From positions 89,290 to 153,289 of the forward strand of contig NZ_PPSK01000009.1 of NCBI RefSeq assembly GCF_002903165.1: DNA of 64,000 nt, written 5' to 3'. The position numbers and the translations under genes are program-made. Within the stretch, counting starts at the first letter, position 1. The number at the start of each line of letters is the position of its first letter. The DNA is from Halopseudomonas oceani (GTDB lineage Bacteria > Pseudomonadota > Gammaproteobacteria > Pseudomonadales > Pseudomonadaceae). Of this stretch, positions 39,658 to 51,384 are shown one piece after another. The notes beneath the pieces were generated by a model. That model was not told where the DNA came from, did not search any database, and worked only from the letters and a program-made list of their open reading frames with translations.

Positions 39658-41256
39658 TCAGCCGAACTGGTTCATGGTGTTGTCTTTACCGCCAGCTTTC
39701 AGAGCTGCTTCGCCAGCGAAGTACTCTTTATGGTTGTCACCGATGTCGGAGCCAGCCATGTTCTGGTGCTTGACGCAGGCGATACCCTGACGGATTTCCT
39801 GACGTTGAACACCTTTGACGTATGCCAGCATGCCTTCCTTGTCGAAGTAGCCTTTTGCCAGATTGTCGGTAGACAGTGCGGCAGTGTGGTACGTCGGCAG
39901 GGTGATCAGGTGGTGGAAGATACCCGCTTCGCGAGAGGCGTCAGCCTGGAAGGTACGGATCTTCTCGTCAGCCAGTTGAGCCAGCTCGGTTTCATCGTAC
40001 TCAACGCTCATCAGCTTGGCGCGATCGTAAGCGGAAACGTCCTTGCCTTCTGCAGCCATGGCATCGAATACCTGCTGACGGAAGTTCAGAGTCCAGTTGA
40101 AGGACGGGCTGTTGTTGTAAACCAGCTTGGCGTTCGGGACGACTTCGCGGATGCGGTTAACCATCTCGGCGATCTGACCAACGTGCGGCTTCTCGGTTTC
40201 GATCCACAGCAGGTCGGCACCGTGTTGCAGGCTGGTGATACAGTCCAGAACAACGCGGTCAACACCGGTGTCCTTGCGGAACTGGAACAGACCGGAAGCC
40301 AGACGCTTGGGCTTCAGCAGTTTGCCGTTGGACTTGATTACAACGTCGCCGTTCTGGATGTCGTCGGCGCTGGAGATGTAGTCGCCATCCAGGAAGCTGT
40401 TGTACTGATCGCCCAGGTCGCCCGGCTCGTTGGTGACAGCGATCTGCTTGGTCAGGCCAGCACCCAGGGAATCGGTACGGGCAACGATCACGCCGTCGTC
40501 AACACCCAGCTCGAGGAACGCGTAACGAACAGCGTTGATCTTGGCGAGGAAGTCGGAGTGCGGAACGGTTACCTTGCCATCCTGGTGACCGCACTGCTTC
40601 TCGTCGGAAACCTGGTTTTCGATCTGGATGCAGCAAGCACCAGCTTCGATCATCTTCTTGGCCAGCAGGTAGGTCGCTTCAGCGTTACCGAAACCAGCGT
40701 CGATGTCGGCGATGATCGGCACAACGTGCGTTTCGAAGTTGTCGATCTGGGACTGGATTTCAGCCGCTTTGGCTTGGTCGCCAGCTTCGCGAGCGTCGTC
40801 CAGAGCGGTGAACAGCAGGTCCAGTTCACGGGCGTCAGCTTGACGCAGGAAGGTGTACAGCTCTTCGATCAGAGCGGCAACGGAAGTCTTCTCGTGCATG
40901 GATTGGTCAGGCAGCGGACCGAACTCGGAACGCAGAGCAGCAACCATCCAGCCGGACAGGTACAGGTAACGCTTGTTGGTGGTCTTCAGGTGCTTCTTGA
41001 TGGAGATCAGCTTTTGCTGACCGATGAAGCCGTGCCAGCAACCCAGGGACTGGGTGTATACGGAAGAGTCGGCGTCGTAGTCAGCCATGTCTTTGCGCAT
41101 GATGGCCGCGGTGTACTTGGCAACGTCCAGACCGGTCTTGAAGCGGTTCTGTGCGCGCATGCGAGCGACGGACTCAGGGTTGATAGCGCTCCAGCCACTA
41201 CCTGCTTGTTCTTTCAGCTCGGCAGCTGCTTTGATGTCGTTTTGATAAGCTGACAT
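39658..41256 (-). CDS. aceA: Isocitrate lyase
   Basis: This 532-residue protein is the long pseudomonad type of isocitrate lyase. The catalytic cysteine is in EKQCGHQDGK, and metal and substrate residues are in IADIDAGFGNAEATYLLAK. It splits isocitrate to glyoxylate and succinate, the first step of the glyoxylate shunt. ATG 41256 has an AAGGA ribosome site. The 419-base upstream gap carries an inverted repeat also found before icd, so this enzyme and its competitor may share a regulator. Confidence 0.97.
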   Translation of the reverse strand: MSAYQNDIKAAAELKEQAGSGWSAINPESVARMRAQNRFKTGLDVAKYTAAIMRKDMADYDADSSVYTQSLGCWHGFIGQQKLISIKKHLKTTNKRYLYLSGWMVAALRSEFGPLPDQSMHEKTSVAALIEELYTFLRQADARELDLLFTALDDAREAGDQAKAAEIQSQIDNFETHVVPIIADIDAGFGNAEATYLLAKKMIEAGACCIQIENQVSDEKQCGHQDGKVTVPHSDFLAKINAVRYAFLELGVDDGVIVARTDSLGAGLTKQIAVTNEPGDLGDQYNSFLDGDYISSADDIQNGDVVIKSNGKLLKPKRLASGLFQFRKDTGVDRVVLDCITSLQHGADLLWIETEKPHVGQIAEMVNRIREVVPNAKLVYNNSPSFNWTLNFRQQVFDAMAAEGKDVSAYDRAKLMSVEYDETELAQLADEKIRTFQADASREAGIFHHLITLPTYHTAALSTDNLAKGYFDKEGMLAYVKGVQRQEIRQGIACVKHQNMAGSDIGDNHKEYFAGEAALKAGGKDNTMNQFG

Positions 41257-41556
41257 GGTCAATCCTTCAAAGTTTGCGTTAGGTTCTGCACGATTTGTCG
41301 ACCCAATGCTCCGCTGCTGCGGTTACGCTCAAAGGACAATATGAAAAGGAAGAGACTGGCTAGATGCCGAGAGGAGAGGAGGTGACAGTTGTGCGAGCGC
41401 TAAGCCATCGATAATGGCGTTTGCCTGCCGGCGTTAACTGTGCAGCTTAAATTGCTTCCCCGTCCCTCAGGACAACTTGGTTCCAGTCGCCACCTCGTCA
41501 TTCTGCCTTGTGGGCTGTAAAGACACGCATCGAACCGTTGGTATGGGTGCGAAGCG

Positions 41557-41572
41557 GAGACCTTAAGGTCTC
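41557..41572. repeat. 16-bp perfect palindrome in the aceA leader
   Basis: GAGACC-TTAA-GGTCTC is a perfect inverted repeat, extendable on both sides by AGC/GGCT with one mismatch. As RNA it forms a six-pair stem with a TTAA loop; as DNA it could bind a dimeric regulator. Confidence 0.6.
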
Positions 41573-41629
41573 TGGCTAGCGGGAGCGAGGGCAATGATGG
41601 GACTTCGGTCCTGATAAGTCAATGCCGTT

Positions 41630-41656
41630 TGTAGTGATTTTTTTAGTGGCACTACA
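41630..41656. promoter_or_regulatory. RpiR-type (HexR/RccR-like) composite operator upstream of aceA
   Basis: TTTAGT-GGC-ACTACA (41642-41656) differs at one position from the inverted repeat TGTAGT-N3-ACTACA. A further TGTAGT half-site stands 12 bases before it (41630-41635). The same half-site plus palindrome arrangement precedes icd. RpiR-family regulators of Pseudomonas central carbon metabolism bind sites of this shape. The regulator assignment is inference. Confidence 0.55.
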
Positions 41657-41675
41657 AGGTTCGGGTTGTGACGCG

Positions 41676-42497
41676 TCAGTCAAGTCGATCAACCTTGAGC
41701 CGCAAGCTGGTGCTGTCATTGCGTTGCGTGCTGATGCTGCGGCCAACGTCGCCGCTGTTGTCGCGCGACGTGTTGTTGATTCCGCCAATGGAGACCCATT
41801 CACCGAGTCTTGCGGTGACGACGGTATCGGCCTGCTGAACGTCAATGACATTGCGGTGTTCGCTGTTCAGGCGGTTGTTGTTGGCGCTGATGGTGATGGT
41901 GGCGAGGTCGCCGTTGAGACGCACGGTGGCGTAAAAACCCTCGGTTACGTCCTGGTACTGGGTTTGCTGGACCACCTGTCCGTAGATGTTGGTTGTGGTT
42001 GTTGTTATCGGGACGCTCTGGCCGCCTTGTATCAGCACCGGATAGCCCTCGTTGGTGGTTATCTGGCGCACGCCGTCGTTGGCACCAGTGGTGCGGCGGT
42101 TGATAATGCGGGCAGTGTTGCCGTCGTGGCGAGGCTGGCCAACAATGATGTCGACCGGCCCGGTATCAACCCGGCCATCAACCCGGTAACCCTGCTCAAT
42201 GCCGCTGCTGCTTCCCGTATTGGCGACACTGATTAACAGGCGCGAAGGCTGCTTGTCCAATTGGGCGATCAGCTGTTTGATTTCGCTGAGTCGATGCGGC
42301 TCTGCGCGGATCAGTAGTTGGTTGCCGTACGCCGATACTCGTTCATTGGATTGCAGCATCGGCTGCAGCGCGGGAATCAGGTTTTCGGCCATGTTGTAGC
42401 CTAGTGGCACGATTTCCGTGGTTGGTGCCGCCTGGCTGGTTATCGTTACCAGCCACAGCATGCTGGCGAGCAGGGCTGCGAATGCGCGATCTTTCAT
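41676..42497 (-). CDS. Secreted protein with a secretin N-type domain
   Basis: This 273-residue protein has a signal peptide (LLASMLWLVTITSQA). A secretin N1-like unit follows at about residues 30-85 (ENLIPALQPMLQSNERVSAY, then SEIKQLIAQLDKQPSRLLI), and then a beta-rich part with TEGFYATVRLNGDLATITI. It lacks the secretin pore domain, so it is not itself a secretin. The stop of the upstream GNAT gene overlaps its start by four bases. Its role is unknown; a periplasmic or outer-membrane assembly partner is one possibility. Confidence 0.68.
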   Translation of the reverse strand: MKDRAFAALLASMLWLVTITSQAAPTTEIVPLGYNMAENLIPALQPMLQSNERVSAYGNQLLIRAEPHRLSEIKQLIAQLDKQPSRLLISVANTGSSSGIEQGYRVDGRVDTGPVDIIVGQPRHDGNTARIINRRTTGANDGVRQITTNEGYPVLIQGGQSVPITTTTTNIYGQVVQQTQYQDVTEGFYATVRLNGDLATITISANNNRLNSEHRNVIDVQQADTVVTARLGEWVSIGGINNTSRDNSGDVGRSISTQRNDSTSLRLKVDRLD

Positions 42498-43492
42498 AGC
42501 AGGAAGCTCCTAATAGCCGAGTCGGTCTGGCTAGTGCCCCAGAGATCGTTGAAGCTATCGCTCCAGCGTTTCACTTGATCTCGGCTTTCTACCCGAACAA
42601 AGCCCTCACGTGTGCGGGCGATTGGCAACATCAGAAAGCCCTGTTGATCAGTCATGGCCTGGCAGTAAGACTGCCTTGGCAGGTCCGGGTGCTGCTTGCG
42701 GATCTGGCAGAGGCTGGGGAAGCGGCGCATGACGCTCAGCAGTGTGTGGCCGCGGAGGAACTCGTTGCTGACGTCCTGCAGCAGTATTTGAATACGTGCC
42801 TTGGGGTTGCGTGCAATGAGTCGCTCGCATGCCTGGATGGTGGCCTGGCGATTGAACAGCCATTGCGCCTGCTCAGGCGAGTAAATGAGCAGTGTCTGGC
42901 GGCAGTCATCGATCAGTTGTATGAGTTGCTGCTGGGCGTTGTGCTCATCGATGGCGGTCATGCCTGGCTGGTTGTACTCAGTTGGAGGTGCCAGTGCTTC
43001 ATCCGGGTTGTGGATGGTGAAGCGTCCGGGCGAGACAAACTCGATGTGGGGCAGGTGATCGGATTCCTGCGTGTCATCGCTCCAGCGCATGTCCTGATGT
43101 TCGATGCCGGCATCGAGATAGATGTCCGAGCAGACCTCAAAGCCCAGGCGCTGATAAAAGGGAACTGCGTGGGTTTGCGCGGACAGGAGCAGTGTGTGCA
43201 TGCTGTTGTCGATGGCGTGCGCCATGATGGCTCGCATCAGGCGCTCGCCGAGGCCAAGGCCCCGGTGTTGCGGCAAAATGGCTATGCGGCCGATATGGCC
43301 GTCTTTTAGCAGCCTGCCGGTGCCGACCGGGTGGCCGGCGCGCAGCAGCAGAAAGTGCGTTGCCTCTTCATCCTGCGCGTCCCACTCCAGGTCTTCCGGC
43401 ACCTGTTGTTCATCGATGAATACCTTTTGACGAATGTCACGCAGGGCCTTGCCTGTGTGCCAGTCAACGGTTGTCACGACGATATCACTCAT
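42494..43492 (-). CDS. GNAT acetyltransferase with C-terminal extension
   Basis: The first 150 residues of this 332-residue protein are a GNAT domain, with the acetyl-CoA loop HRGLGLGERLMRAIMAHA near residue 75 and YQRLGFEVCSD near 110. The other 180 residues form a second domain (AQWLFNRQATIQACERLIAR) resembling a phosphodiesterase-like fold found after GNAT domains in pseudomonads. It overlaps roxA by eight bases and the secretin-N gene by four, so the three are translated together. The substrate is unknown. Confidence 0.8.
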   Translation of the reverse strand: MSDIVVTTVDWHTGKALRDIRQKVFIDEQQVPEDLEWDAQDEEATHFLLLRAGHPVGTGRLLKDGHIGRIAILPQHRGLGLGERLMRAIMAHAIDNSMHTLLLSAQTHAVPFYQRLGFEVCSDIYLDAGIEHQDMRWSDDTQESDHLPHIEFVSPGRFTIHNPDEALAPPTEYNQPGMTAIDEHNAQQQLIQLIDDCRQTLLIYSPEQAQWLFNRQATIQACERLIARNPKARIQILLQDVSNEFLRGHTLLSVMRRFPSLCQIRKQHPDLPRQSYCQAMTDQQGFLMLPIARTREGFVRVESRDQVKRWSDSFNDLWGTSQTDSAIRSFLL

Positions 43493-44660
43493 CCTGCCTC
43501 TCCATCAGCAAAAAGCCTTTCTCCACCAACTGTTCAAGCAGCTCCTGCGCGTCGTCTTCTGCGGCCCAGCCAAGTAGTACTTCGGCTGGCAGTGAGCGCT
43601 GATTACAGATTAGCTGAACCAGCGGCAGCAGCGAACCGCCGACCACACAGTGTTCGCCGTTAGCGAACAGTCGCAGGCTACCGTCACTGGCCTGCCAGTA
43701 GGCCAGGCGGACTGCCGGGTTGGTGCACAGTCCGATGCCTTCATGCAGTGCTTCCATCAGTGGCTCTGGCTCGCCCGCGTAGGCCTGAGCCAACTCCGGG
43801 TATTTGGCTTCGGTCATATGGCGGCCGAACCAGGTTGCCAGTGCTTCTTTATCTGAGACCAGTTCCAGTACGCTTTGTTGCAAACGCTCGATCGCTGCCT
43901 GATCGATGGCAGCCGGGTCCTGAGGCAGGCTGGCACCGGCGTCGGTGTAACGCTCATCGTCACTGAGGTGGTGGGCGAGGTAGTCGGTGAAATGCACCAG
44001 TACCTCCTGATGGCTCGGCGCGCGAAAGCCGACCGAAATGGTCATGCAGTCGGTCTCAGCGATGCCGTCATGGGCAATGCCCGGCGGGATATAGAGCATG
44101 TCGCCCGGCTCCAGTACCCACTCATCCTGGCAGTCGAAGTCGGCAAGGATGCGCAGATCAGGGTGGTCGAGCAGCGGGCTGTCGACGGTACAGTGCTGGC
44201 CGACGCGCCAGCGACGCTTGCCGTGCCCCTGCAGCAGGAAGACATCGTAGTTATCATAGTGCGGGCCCACGCCACCGCCAGGTGCTGCGTAGCTGATCAT
44301 GATGTCGTCAATGCGCCAGGTTGGCAGGAAGCGGAACTGTTCGAGCAGGTCGGCGACCTCCGGGATGAACTGATCCACGGCCTGCACCAGCAGAGTCCAG
44401 TCTCGTTCCGGCAGCTTGGAATAGGTGTCGTCAGGGAAGGGGCCGCGCTGCAGTTCCCACGGGTGAGCGCCATCTTTGAGGATCAGCCTAGACTCGACTT
44501 CTTCCTCCAGCGACAACCCTGCCAGTTCGTTCGGCTCAATGGGACTTTCAAAGTTGGGGAAGGCCTGGCGGATCAGCAGCGGTTTACGTTGCCAATACTC
44601 GGCGAGGAAGCGTTCTACCCCGATATCACCGAACAGCGAGTCAAATTCATTGGTCATCAT
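43485..44660 (-). CDS. roxA: Ribosomal oxygenase, 50S protein L16 arginine hydroxylase
   Basis: This 391-residue JmjC/cupin oxygenase of the YcfD type has iron ligands His134 and Asp136 in GPHYDNYDVFLLQG and His197 in GIAHDG. The spacing matches E. coli YcfD (RoxA), which hydroxylates an arginine of ribosomal protein L16 using 2-oxoglutarate and oxygen. C-terminal dimerisation and winged-helix regions follow. Two ATG codons are adjacent; the second (44657) has the better spacing to GGAG. The gene lies downstream of purB across a hairpin. Confidence 0.9.
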   Translation of the reverse strand: MMTNEFDSLFGDIGVERFLAEYWQRKPLLIRQAFPNFESPIEPNELAGLSLEEEVESRLILKDGAHPWELQRGPFPDDTYSKLPERDWTLLVQAVDQFIPEVADLLEQFRFLPTWRIDDIMISYAAPGGGVGPHYDNYDVFLLQGHGKRRWRVGQHCTVDSPLLDHPDLRILADFDCQDEWVLEPGDMLYIPPGIAHDGIAETDCMTISVGFRAPSHQEVLVHFTDYLAHHLSDDERYTDAGASLPQDPAAIDQAAIERLQQSVLELVSDKEALATWFGRHMTEAKYPELAQAYAGEPEPLMEALHEGIGLCTNPAVRLAYWQASDGSLRLFANGEHCVVGGSLLPLVQLICNQRSLPAEVLLGWAAEDDAQELLEQLVEKGFLLMERQDE

Positions 44661-44678
44661 TCTGGCTCCAGAATAGAC

Positions 44679-44701
44679 AACGCCCGGTCAATCCGGGCGT
44701 T
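44679..44701 (-). terminator. Hairpin between purB and roxA
   Basis: AACGCCCGG/CCGGGCGTT with a five-base loop lies 35 bases past the purB stop and 19 bases ahead of the roxA start. There is no T-run, so partial read-through into roxA is likely. Confidence 0.55.
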
Positions 44702-44736
44702 GGTAAAAGGTGGCGGGTCCGGTAGGACCGGCCGGG

Positions 44737-47027
<2,291 letters not shown>

Positions 47028-47035
<8 letters not shown>

Positions 47036-47648
47036 GCAGCACCGCGCGGGTGGCGTCCAGCAGCTTCTTGCGTTGAAATAGCAACTGCCAGCGATGGCCG
47101 CCAACCTGGCGCCAGAGTGTGGCAGAGCGAATACCGGCCAGCAGCAGCGTGCGCACCCGGTTGGCGACCTCCGGCTGCTGCAAAAAGCGCATGTCACCGT
47201 GCACCTGAATGCGCAGGCGCAAGGTGCTGATAGTGTCCTGATAGGTGCTACCCAGTGAGGCCATGACGTTATCGTGCAGCAGACCAAAGTGCTCGACCTG
47301 GTGTTCGGCCTGGGCGATGCGTTGGCCGAGCACCTGCAGCATGTCCTCGCGCTTGGCCAGCTGACGCTCAAGAGAGAGCAGGTTCATTACATAGCGCAGA
47401 GCGTCTCGCTGGAGCGCACCGGTATCGCGCTCCAGCATGGCTTCCAGTGCTTGCAGGCCGTTGCGAATCTGGTGCGGGCTGCCACCATAAACGTCGATCA
47501 CGTTGTCGGGTGAGCGGTTGAGGATACTGGCAACCAGGCAGGCAACAGGGCCTTCGGACACCTTGCCGCTGCGTGCCAGGCGATCAACCTGAATGCCGGC
47601 TTCGAATGTGGCCCCCAGTGCGATGATTTGATCAGTGATACGGCTCAC
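47028..47648 (-). CDS. hflD: HflD family protein
   Basis: This 206-residue all-helical protein matches HflD (YcfC), beginning with a [20 protein letters not shown] segment and containing [20 protein letters not shown]. In E. coli it binds phage lambda CII at the membrane and affects lysogeny. Its cellular role is unclear, but the gene is almost always between mnmA and purB. It overlaps mnmA by four bases. Confidence 0.93.
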
Positions 47649-48769
47649 GGCGCGTCTCCGCTGGCAATGGCGGTCTCGATCACGCCGCCACCCAGGCAGA
47701 TGTCGCCGCTGTACAAGACCAGCGACTGGCCGGGCGTCACAGCGCGTTGCGGCTCGTCAAAGCGCACGAGGTAGCCGTCAGCAGTCTGCTCCAGCGTGCA
47801 TGCCTGGTCAGCCTGACGGTAGCGAACCTTGGCAGTCAGGCGCAGCGGTTCGCTGGTGTCGATCGGATTGACCCAGTAGATCGATGAGCAGGTAAGGGCG
47901 TCGGAAAACAGCCATGGATGGTTATTGCCCTGGCCAACGACCAGTACGTTATTGGTCAGATCCTTGCGCAGTACGTACCAGGGCTCGTCGCTGGCGCCTT
48001 GCAGGCCGCCGATACCCAGCCCCTGGCGCTGACCGATAGTGTGGTACATCAAGCCGTGGTGACGGCCGATCACGGTACCGTCCGTGGTCTCTATGTCGCC
48101 GGGCTGGGCGGGCAGGTACTGTTTGAGAAAGTCGCTGAAACGACGCTCGCCGATAAAGCAGATGCCAGTCGAGTCCTTCTTGCGGGCGGTCGCCAGCTCG
48201 TAGCGCTCGGCGATGCGACGCACTTCGGGTTTCTCCAGTTCGCCAACCGGGAACAGGGTGCGCGCGATCTGCTCGGCACCGACGGCATGCAGGAAGTAGC
48301 TCTGGTCCTTGTTGTTGTCGATCCCGCGCAGCAGCACGGTCTGACCGTCGCGTTCAGCGCGGCGGACGTAATGACCCGTAGCGATCAGGTCGGCGCCCAA
48401 CGACAGGGCGTAGTCCAGAAACGCCTTGAACTTGATTTCGCGGTTGCAGAGGATGTCCGGGTTGGGTGTGCGGCCGGCTTTGTACTCTTCGAGGAAATGC
48501 TCGAACACATTGTCCCAGTACTCGGCAGCAAAGTTCGCGGTGTGCAGCTTGATCCCCAAGCGGTCACTGACAGCCTGTGCGTCAGCGAGGTCTTCCTTGG
48601 CAGTGCAGTACTCAGTGCCGTCGTCTTCGTCCCAGTTCTTCATGAACAGGCCTTCTACCTGATAGCCCTGTTCCAGCAGCAGCGCTGCAGAAACGGACGA
48701 GTCGACACCGCCGGACATGCCGACGATGACGCGAATTTCAGAATTGGGCGTATTGGGCTGGGTAGACAT
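47645..48769 (-). CDS. mnmA: tRNA-specific 2-thiouridylase MnmA
   Basis: This 374-residue protein has the PP-loop [15 protein letters not shown], the nucleophilic cysteine in [10 protein letters not shown] and the second cysteine in [12 protein letters not shown]. It installs sulfur on uridine 34 of tRNA-Lys, tRNA-Glu and tRNA-Gln, drawing sulfur from cysteine-desulfurase relays. It is flanked by a Nudix gene one base upstream and hflD overlapping downstream. Confidence 0.97.
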   Translation of the reverse strand: MSTQPNTPNSEIRVIVGMSGGVDSSVSAALLLEQGYQVEGLFMKNWDEDDGTEYCTAKEDLADAQAVSDRLGIKLHTANFAAEYWDNVFEHFLEEYKAGRTPNPDILCNREIKFKAFLDYALSLGADLIATGHYVRRAERDGQTVLLRGIDNNKDQSYFLHAVGAEQIARTLFPVGELEKPEVRRIAERYELATARKKDSTGICFIGERRFSDFLKQYLPAQPGDIETTDGTVIGRHHGLMYHTIGQRQGLGIGGLQGASDEPWYVLRKDLTNNVLVVGQGNNHPWLFSDALTCSSIYWVNPIDTSEPLRLTAKVRYRQADQACTLEQTADGYLVRFDEPQRAVTPGQSLVLYSGDICLGGGVIETAIASGDAP

Positions 48770-48770
48770 A

Positions 48771-49205
48771 TCAGCGAATCAGATCCAGTGAGTAGTGCGG
48801 TTTATTCAGGTAGTCCTGCACGCAACCTAGAACCAGATGGCTGCGCAGCATTTCAGTATTGTCGACAAGTTCGTCCAGCGACATCCAGCGGGCGCGAATA
48901 ATACCTTCGTCCAGCGTGCGTTCGGGCTCATGACTGATAGGCTTGGCACTGAAGCAAACGCGCTGGTAGGTTTCGCCGTTGGCTGCCTGAAAAAGATAAA
49001 GGCCAACTACAGTAGTGAGTTCGACGTGCCAGCCGGTTTCTTCCAGGGTTTCTCGCAAGGCGGCCTGGAGCAGGGTTTCGTCGGCTTCCAGGTGGCCCGC
49101 AGGTTGATTCAGGACAATGCGCCCATCACGCTCCTCCTCAACCATCAGATAGTGTGACTGATGCTCGACGATGGTGGCGACAGTAACGTGGGGTAAAAAT
49201 CGCAT
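48771..49205 (-). CDS. NudJ-type Nudix hydrolase
   Basis: This 144-residue protein has a complete Nudix box: G-x5-E, then RETLEETGW, beginning at [10 protein letters not shown]. The N-terminus [16 protein letters not shown] is that of the NudJ/phosphatase group, which acts on nucleoside di- and triphosphates or thiamine pyrophosphates. It is the first gene of the nudix-mnmA-hflD-eamA-purB series and is divergent from icd across 342 bases. Confidence 0.9.
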   Translation of the reverse strand: MRFLPHVTVATIVEHQSHYLMVEEERDGRIVLNQPAGHLEADETLLQAALRETLEETGWHVELTTVVGLYLFQAANGETYQRVCFSAKPISHEPERTLDEGIIRARWMSLDELVDNTEMLRSHLVLGCVQDYLNKPHYSLDLIR

Positions 49206-49321
49206 CGCGGCTCCTCGGCAGGTGCGATAGGGTAGCGCAAACCGCTGTTGCGGTGAACAACCTCCGCCGCCGGCTTTGGTAAAGCGGCGGAAAACAGCTA
49301 GGATTCTGATTGGCTGCGTTT

Positions 49322-49347
49322 TGTAGTGTGGTTGTAGTGTTACTACA
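49322..49347. promoter_or_regulatory. RpiR-type (HexR/RccR-like) operator 1 upstream of icd
   Basis: TGTAGT-GTT-ACTACA (49333-49347) is a perfect 15-bp inverted repeat. A direct TGTAGT half-site stands exactly 11 bases before it (49322-49327). The arrangement parallels that upstream of aceA. HexR and RccR of Pseudomonas bind inverted repeats of this kind in response to KDPG; which protein acts here is inference. Confidence 0.65.
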
Positions 49348-49436
49348 TATTCTTGATTGATCGCCTCTCATAGATTGCTTAAATAGCGAAGGAGAGTGGT
49401 TGGTGGCGAGATTGAAGACAAAAGTGCGTGACATTC

Positions 49437-49451
49437 TGTAGGAAAACTACA
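49437..49451. promoter_or_regulatory. RpiR-type operator 2 upstream of icd
   Basis: TGTAGG-AAA-ACTACA differs at one position from the perfect repeat at 49333-49347. The centres are 104 bases apart, about ten helical turns, so two bound dimers could face the same side of the DNA and loop it. Confidence 0.58.
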
Positions 49452-49547
49452 ACAATAGCGCGGCTGAAAATCCGTATTCATGGGATGTCGGGGGTTACCC
49501 ACCTGCCGGCATCGCCTGTGGCAACGACAACATAAACGGAGTCAAAG

Positions 49548-50804
49548 ATGGGATACCAAAAGATCCAGGTGCCGGCCAGCGGCGACAAAATTACCGTTAA
49601 CGCCGACCTTTCCCTGAACGTACCCGACAATCCGATCATCCCCTTCATCGAGGGTGACGGCATCGGTTTCGATATTTCCCCTGTCATGATCAAGGTCGTC
49701 GACGCTGCTGTTGAAAAAGCGTACGCCGGCAAGCGCAAGATTTCCTGGATGGAAGTTTATGCGGGCGAGAAAGCCACTCAAGTCTACGATCAAGACACCT
49801 GGCTGCCGGCTGAGACGCTGGACGCCATTAAAGAGTACGTTGTTTCCATCAAGGGCCCGCTGACTACTCCGGTAGGTGGTGGTATCCGCTCCCTCAACGT
49901 TGCCCTGCGTCAGGAACTTGACCTGTACGTCTGTCAGCGTCCGGTTCGCTGGTTTGAAGGCGTGCCGAGCCCGGTCAAGAAGCCGGGTGATGTTGACATG
50001 GTCATCTTCCGCGAGAACTCCGAAGACATCTACGCGGGTGTCGAGTGGAAAGCCGGTAGCCCGGAAGCTGAAAAGATCATCAAGTTCCTGACCGAAGACA
50101 TGGGCGTCAAGAAGATCCGCTTCACCGACATGTGTGGTATCGGTATCAAGCCAGTTTCCGAAGCAGGCACCAAGCGTCTGGTTCGCCAGGCTCTGCAATA
50201 CACCGTCGACAACGACCGTGACTCCCTGACCCTGGTTCACAAGGGCAACATCATGAAGTTCACCGAAGGTGCCTTCAAGGATTGGGGTTACGAGATTGCC
50301 CGTGACGAATTCGGTGCTGAGCTGCTGGACGGCGGCCCGTGGATGCAGTTCAAGAACCCGAACACTGGCAAGACTATCGTAGTCAAGGACGTCATCGCTG
50401 ACGCCATGCTGCAGCAAATCCTGCTGCGTCCGGCCGAATACGACGTGATCGCTACCCTGAACCTGAACGGTGACTACCTGTCCGACGCGCTGGCCGCTGA
50501 AGTGGGTGGTATCGGTATCGCTCCGGGCGCCAACCTGTCTGACTCCGTTGCCATGTTCGAAGCGACCCACGGTACTGCTCCGAAGTACGCTGGTCAGGAC
50601 AAGGTCAACCCGGGTTCAGTGATCCTGTCTGCTGAAATGATGCTCCGCCACATGGGTTGGGTTGAAGCGGCTGATCTGATCATCAAGGGTGTTAACGGTG
50701 CGATCGCCAACAAGACCGTCACTTATGACTTTGAGCGCCTGATGGATGGTGCCAAGCTGCGTAAGTGCTCCGAGTTTGGTGACGACGTTATCGGCTCGAT
50801 GTAA
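49548..50804 (+). CDS. icd: NADP-dependent isocitrate dehydrogenase
   Basis: This 418-residue enzyme of the homodimeric E. coli type has the phosphorylatable serine (about Ser115) in [17 protein letters not shown] and the substrate motif [17 protein letters not shown]. It converts isocitrate to 2-oxoglutarate in the TCA cycle and competes with AceA. E. coli-type enzymes are switched off by AceK at that serine, so flux here may be controlled both by phosphorylation and at the operators upstream. It ends at paired terminators before cspD. Confidence 0.97.
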   Translation: MGYQKIQVPASGDKITVNADLSLNVPDNPIIPFIEGDGIGFDISPVMIKVVDAAVEKAYAGKRKISWMEVYAGEKATQVYDQDTWLPAETLDAIKEYVVSIKGPLTTPVGGGIRSLNVALRQELDLYVCQRPVRWFEGVPSPVKKPGDVDMVIFRENSEDIYAGVEWKAGSPEAEKIIKFLTEDMGVKKIRFTDMCGIGIKPVSEAGTKRLVRQALQYTVDNDRDSLTLVHKGNIMKFTEGAFKDWGYEIARDEFGAELLDGGPWMQFKNPNTGKTIVVKDVIADAMLQQILLRPAEYDVIATLNLNGDYLSDALAAEVGGIGIAPGANLSDSVAMFEATHGTAPKYAGQDKVNPGSVILSAEMMLRHMGWVEAADLIIKGVNGAIANKTVTYDFERLMDGAKLRKCSEFGDDVIGSM

Positions 50805-50815
50805 GTACTGCGGTG

Positions 50816-50836
50816 CGAGCCGCCCTGGGCGGCTCG
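50816..50836 (+). terminator. First hairpin after icd
   Basis: CGAGCCGCC/GGCGGCTCG with a CTG loop is followed by TTTC, twelve bases past the icd stop. Confidence 0.65.
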
Positions 50837-50848
50837 TTTCCGGGCAAG

Positions 50849-50882
50849 AACAACAAAGCCGGCGAAAGCCGGCTTTGTTGTT
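50849..50882. terminator. Bidirectional terminator between icd and cspD
   Basis: A 15-bp perfect stem (AACAACAAAGCCGGC and its complement) encloses a GAAA tetraloop between the convergent icd and cspD genes. Confidence 0.88.
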
Positions 50883-50902
50883 TGCGCGATCGAAATCAGC
50901 GA

Positions 50903-51166
50903 TCAGTCATGCATGAGGCTCGCTGCGCCTTCATTTTCCACCTGTTTCTTGCTAGCGTGCTCAACAGTGGATTGGATGTTGATGGCGTGCAAGCCCTTGG
51001 GGCCCTGGATGATGTCAAACTGAACCGGCTGGCCGGCCTTGAGCGTTTTATAGCCATCCATGTGGATAGCTGAATAGTGCGCAAAGAGGTCCTCGTCCCG
51101 CCCGTTCGCTACGATAAACCCGTAGCCCTTGGCATTATTGAACCATTTGACCTTACCGTTCTCCAT
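50903..51166 (-). CDS. cspD: Cold-shock domain protein CspD
   Basis: This 87-residue cold-shock-fold protein has the RNA-binding motifs GKVKWFNNAKGYGFIVA and DLFAHYSAI, plus the C-terminal tail that distinguishes CspD from CspA. CspD is a stationary-phase inhibitor of DNA replication in E. coli and a Lon substrate. It is divergent from clpS across 218 bases, the usual cspD/clpSA arrangement. Confidence 0.95.
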   Translation of the reverse strand: MENGKVKWFNNAKGYGFIVANGRDEDLFAHYSAIHMDGYKTLKAGQPVQFDIIQGPKGLHAINIQSTVEHASKKQVENEGAASLMHD

Positions 51167-51384
51167 ACTGCGTCCCTCTGGTAGCTTGTCACGTCATGTG
51201 ATTGGTGTGGCCCTTGCTGACCAGCGGTCTGTTCCGGATATAAATGGTGACCGGTCAGTCAGGCACTATTACACTTTTAACATCGAATCGGGGCAAGTCA
51301 AGTTGGCCCCAAAGCAACCTGTGTACCAGTACGCAGTTTTGCGATGAGCGGCATCTTTTCTGGCTTCCAGCGGTGAAATGGCAG

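Larger units (their letters stand above)
41257..41675. other. 419-base gap upstream of aceA
   Basis: No gene is visible on either strand. On the minus strand TTGACT (41622-41617), a 17-base spacer and CATCAT (41599-41594) form a possible promoter, which would give aceA a leader of about 330 bases. Within that leader lie the hairpin GCCAT/ATGGC (41404-41418) and the perfect 16-base palindrome GAGACCTTAAGGTCTC (41557-41572). Further upstream is the RpiR-type operator at 41630-41656. Confidence 0.45.
49206..49547. other. 342-base divergent control region of icd and the Nudix-mnmA operon
   Basis: No gene is visible. It holds two inverted repeats of the TGTAGT-N3-ACTACA type (49333-49347 and 49437-49451) and one extra half-site at 49322-49327. 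TTGATT at 49353-49358 could be a -35 box, but no -10 at the right distance is convincing. The icd ribosome site is ACGGAG at 49536-49541. Confidence 0.55.

Noticed and set aside
39730..41253. 507-codon open frame antisense to aceA
   Set aside because: It covers almost exactly the aceA frame in reverse; a shadow of strong codon bias, with no family resemblance.
49542..50570. 342-codon open frame antisense to icd
   Set aside because: Mirror of icd codon bias; no domain.
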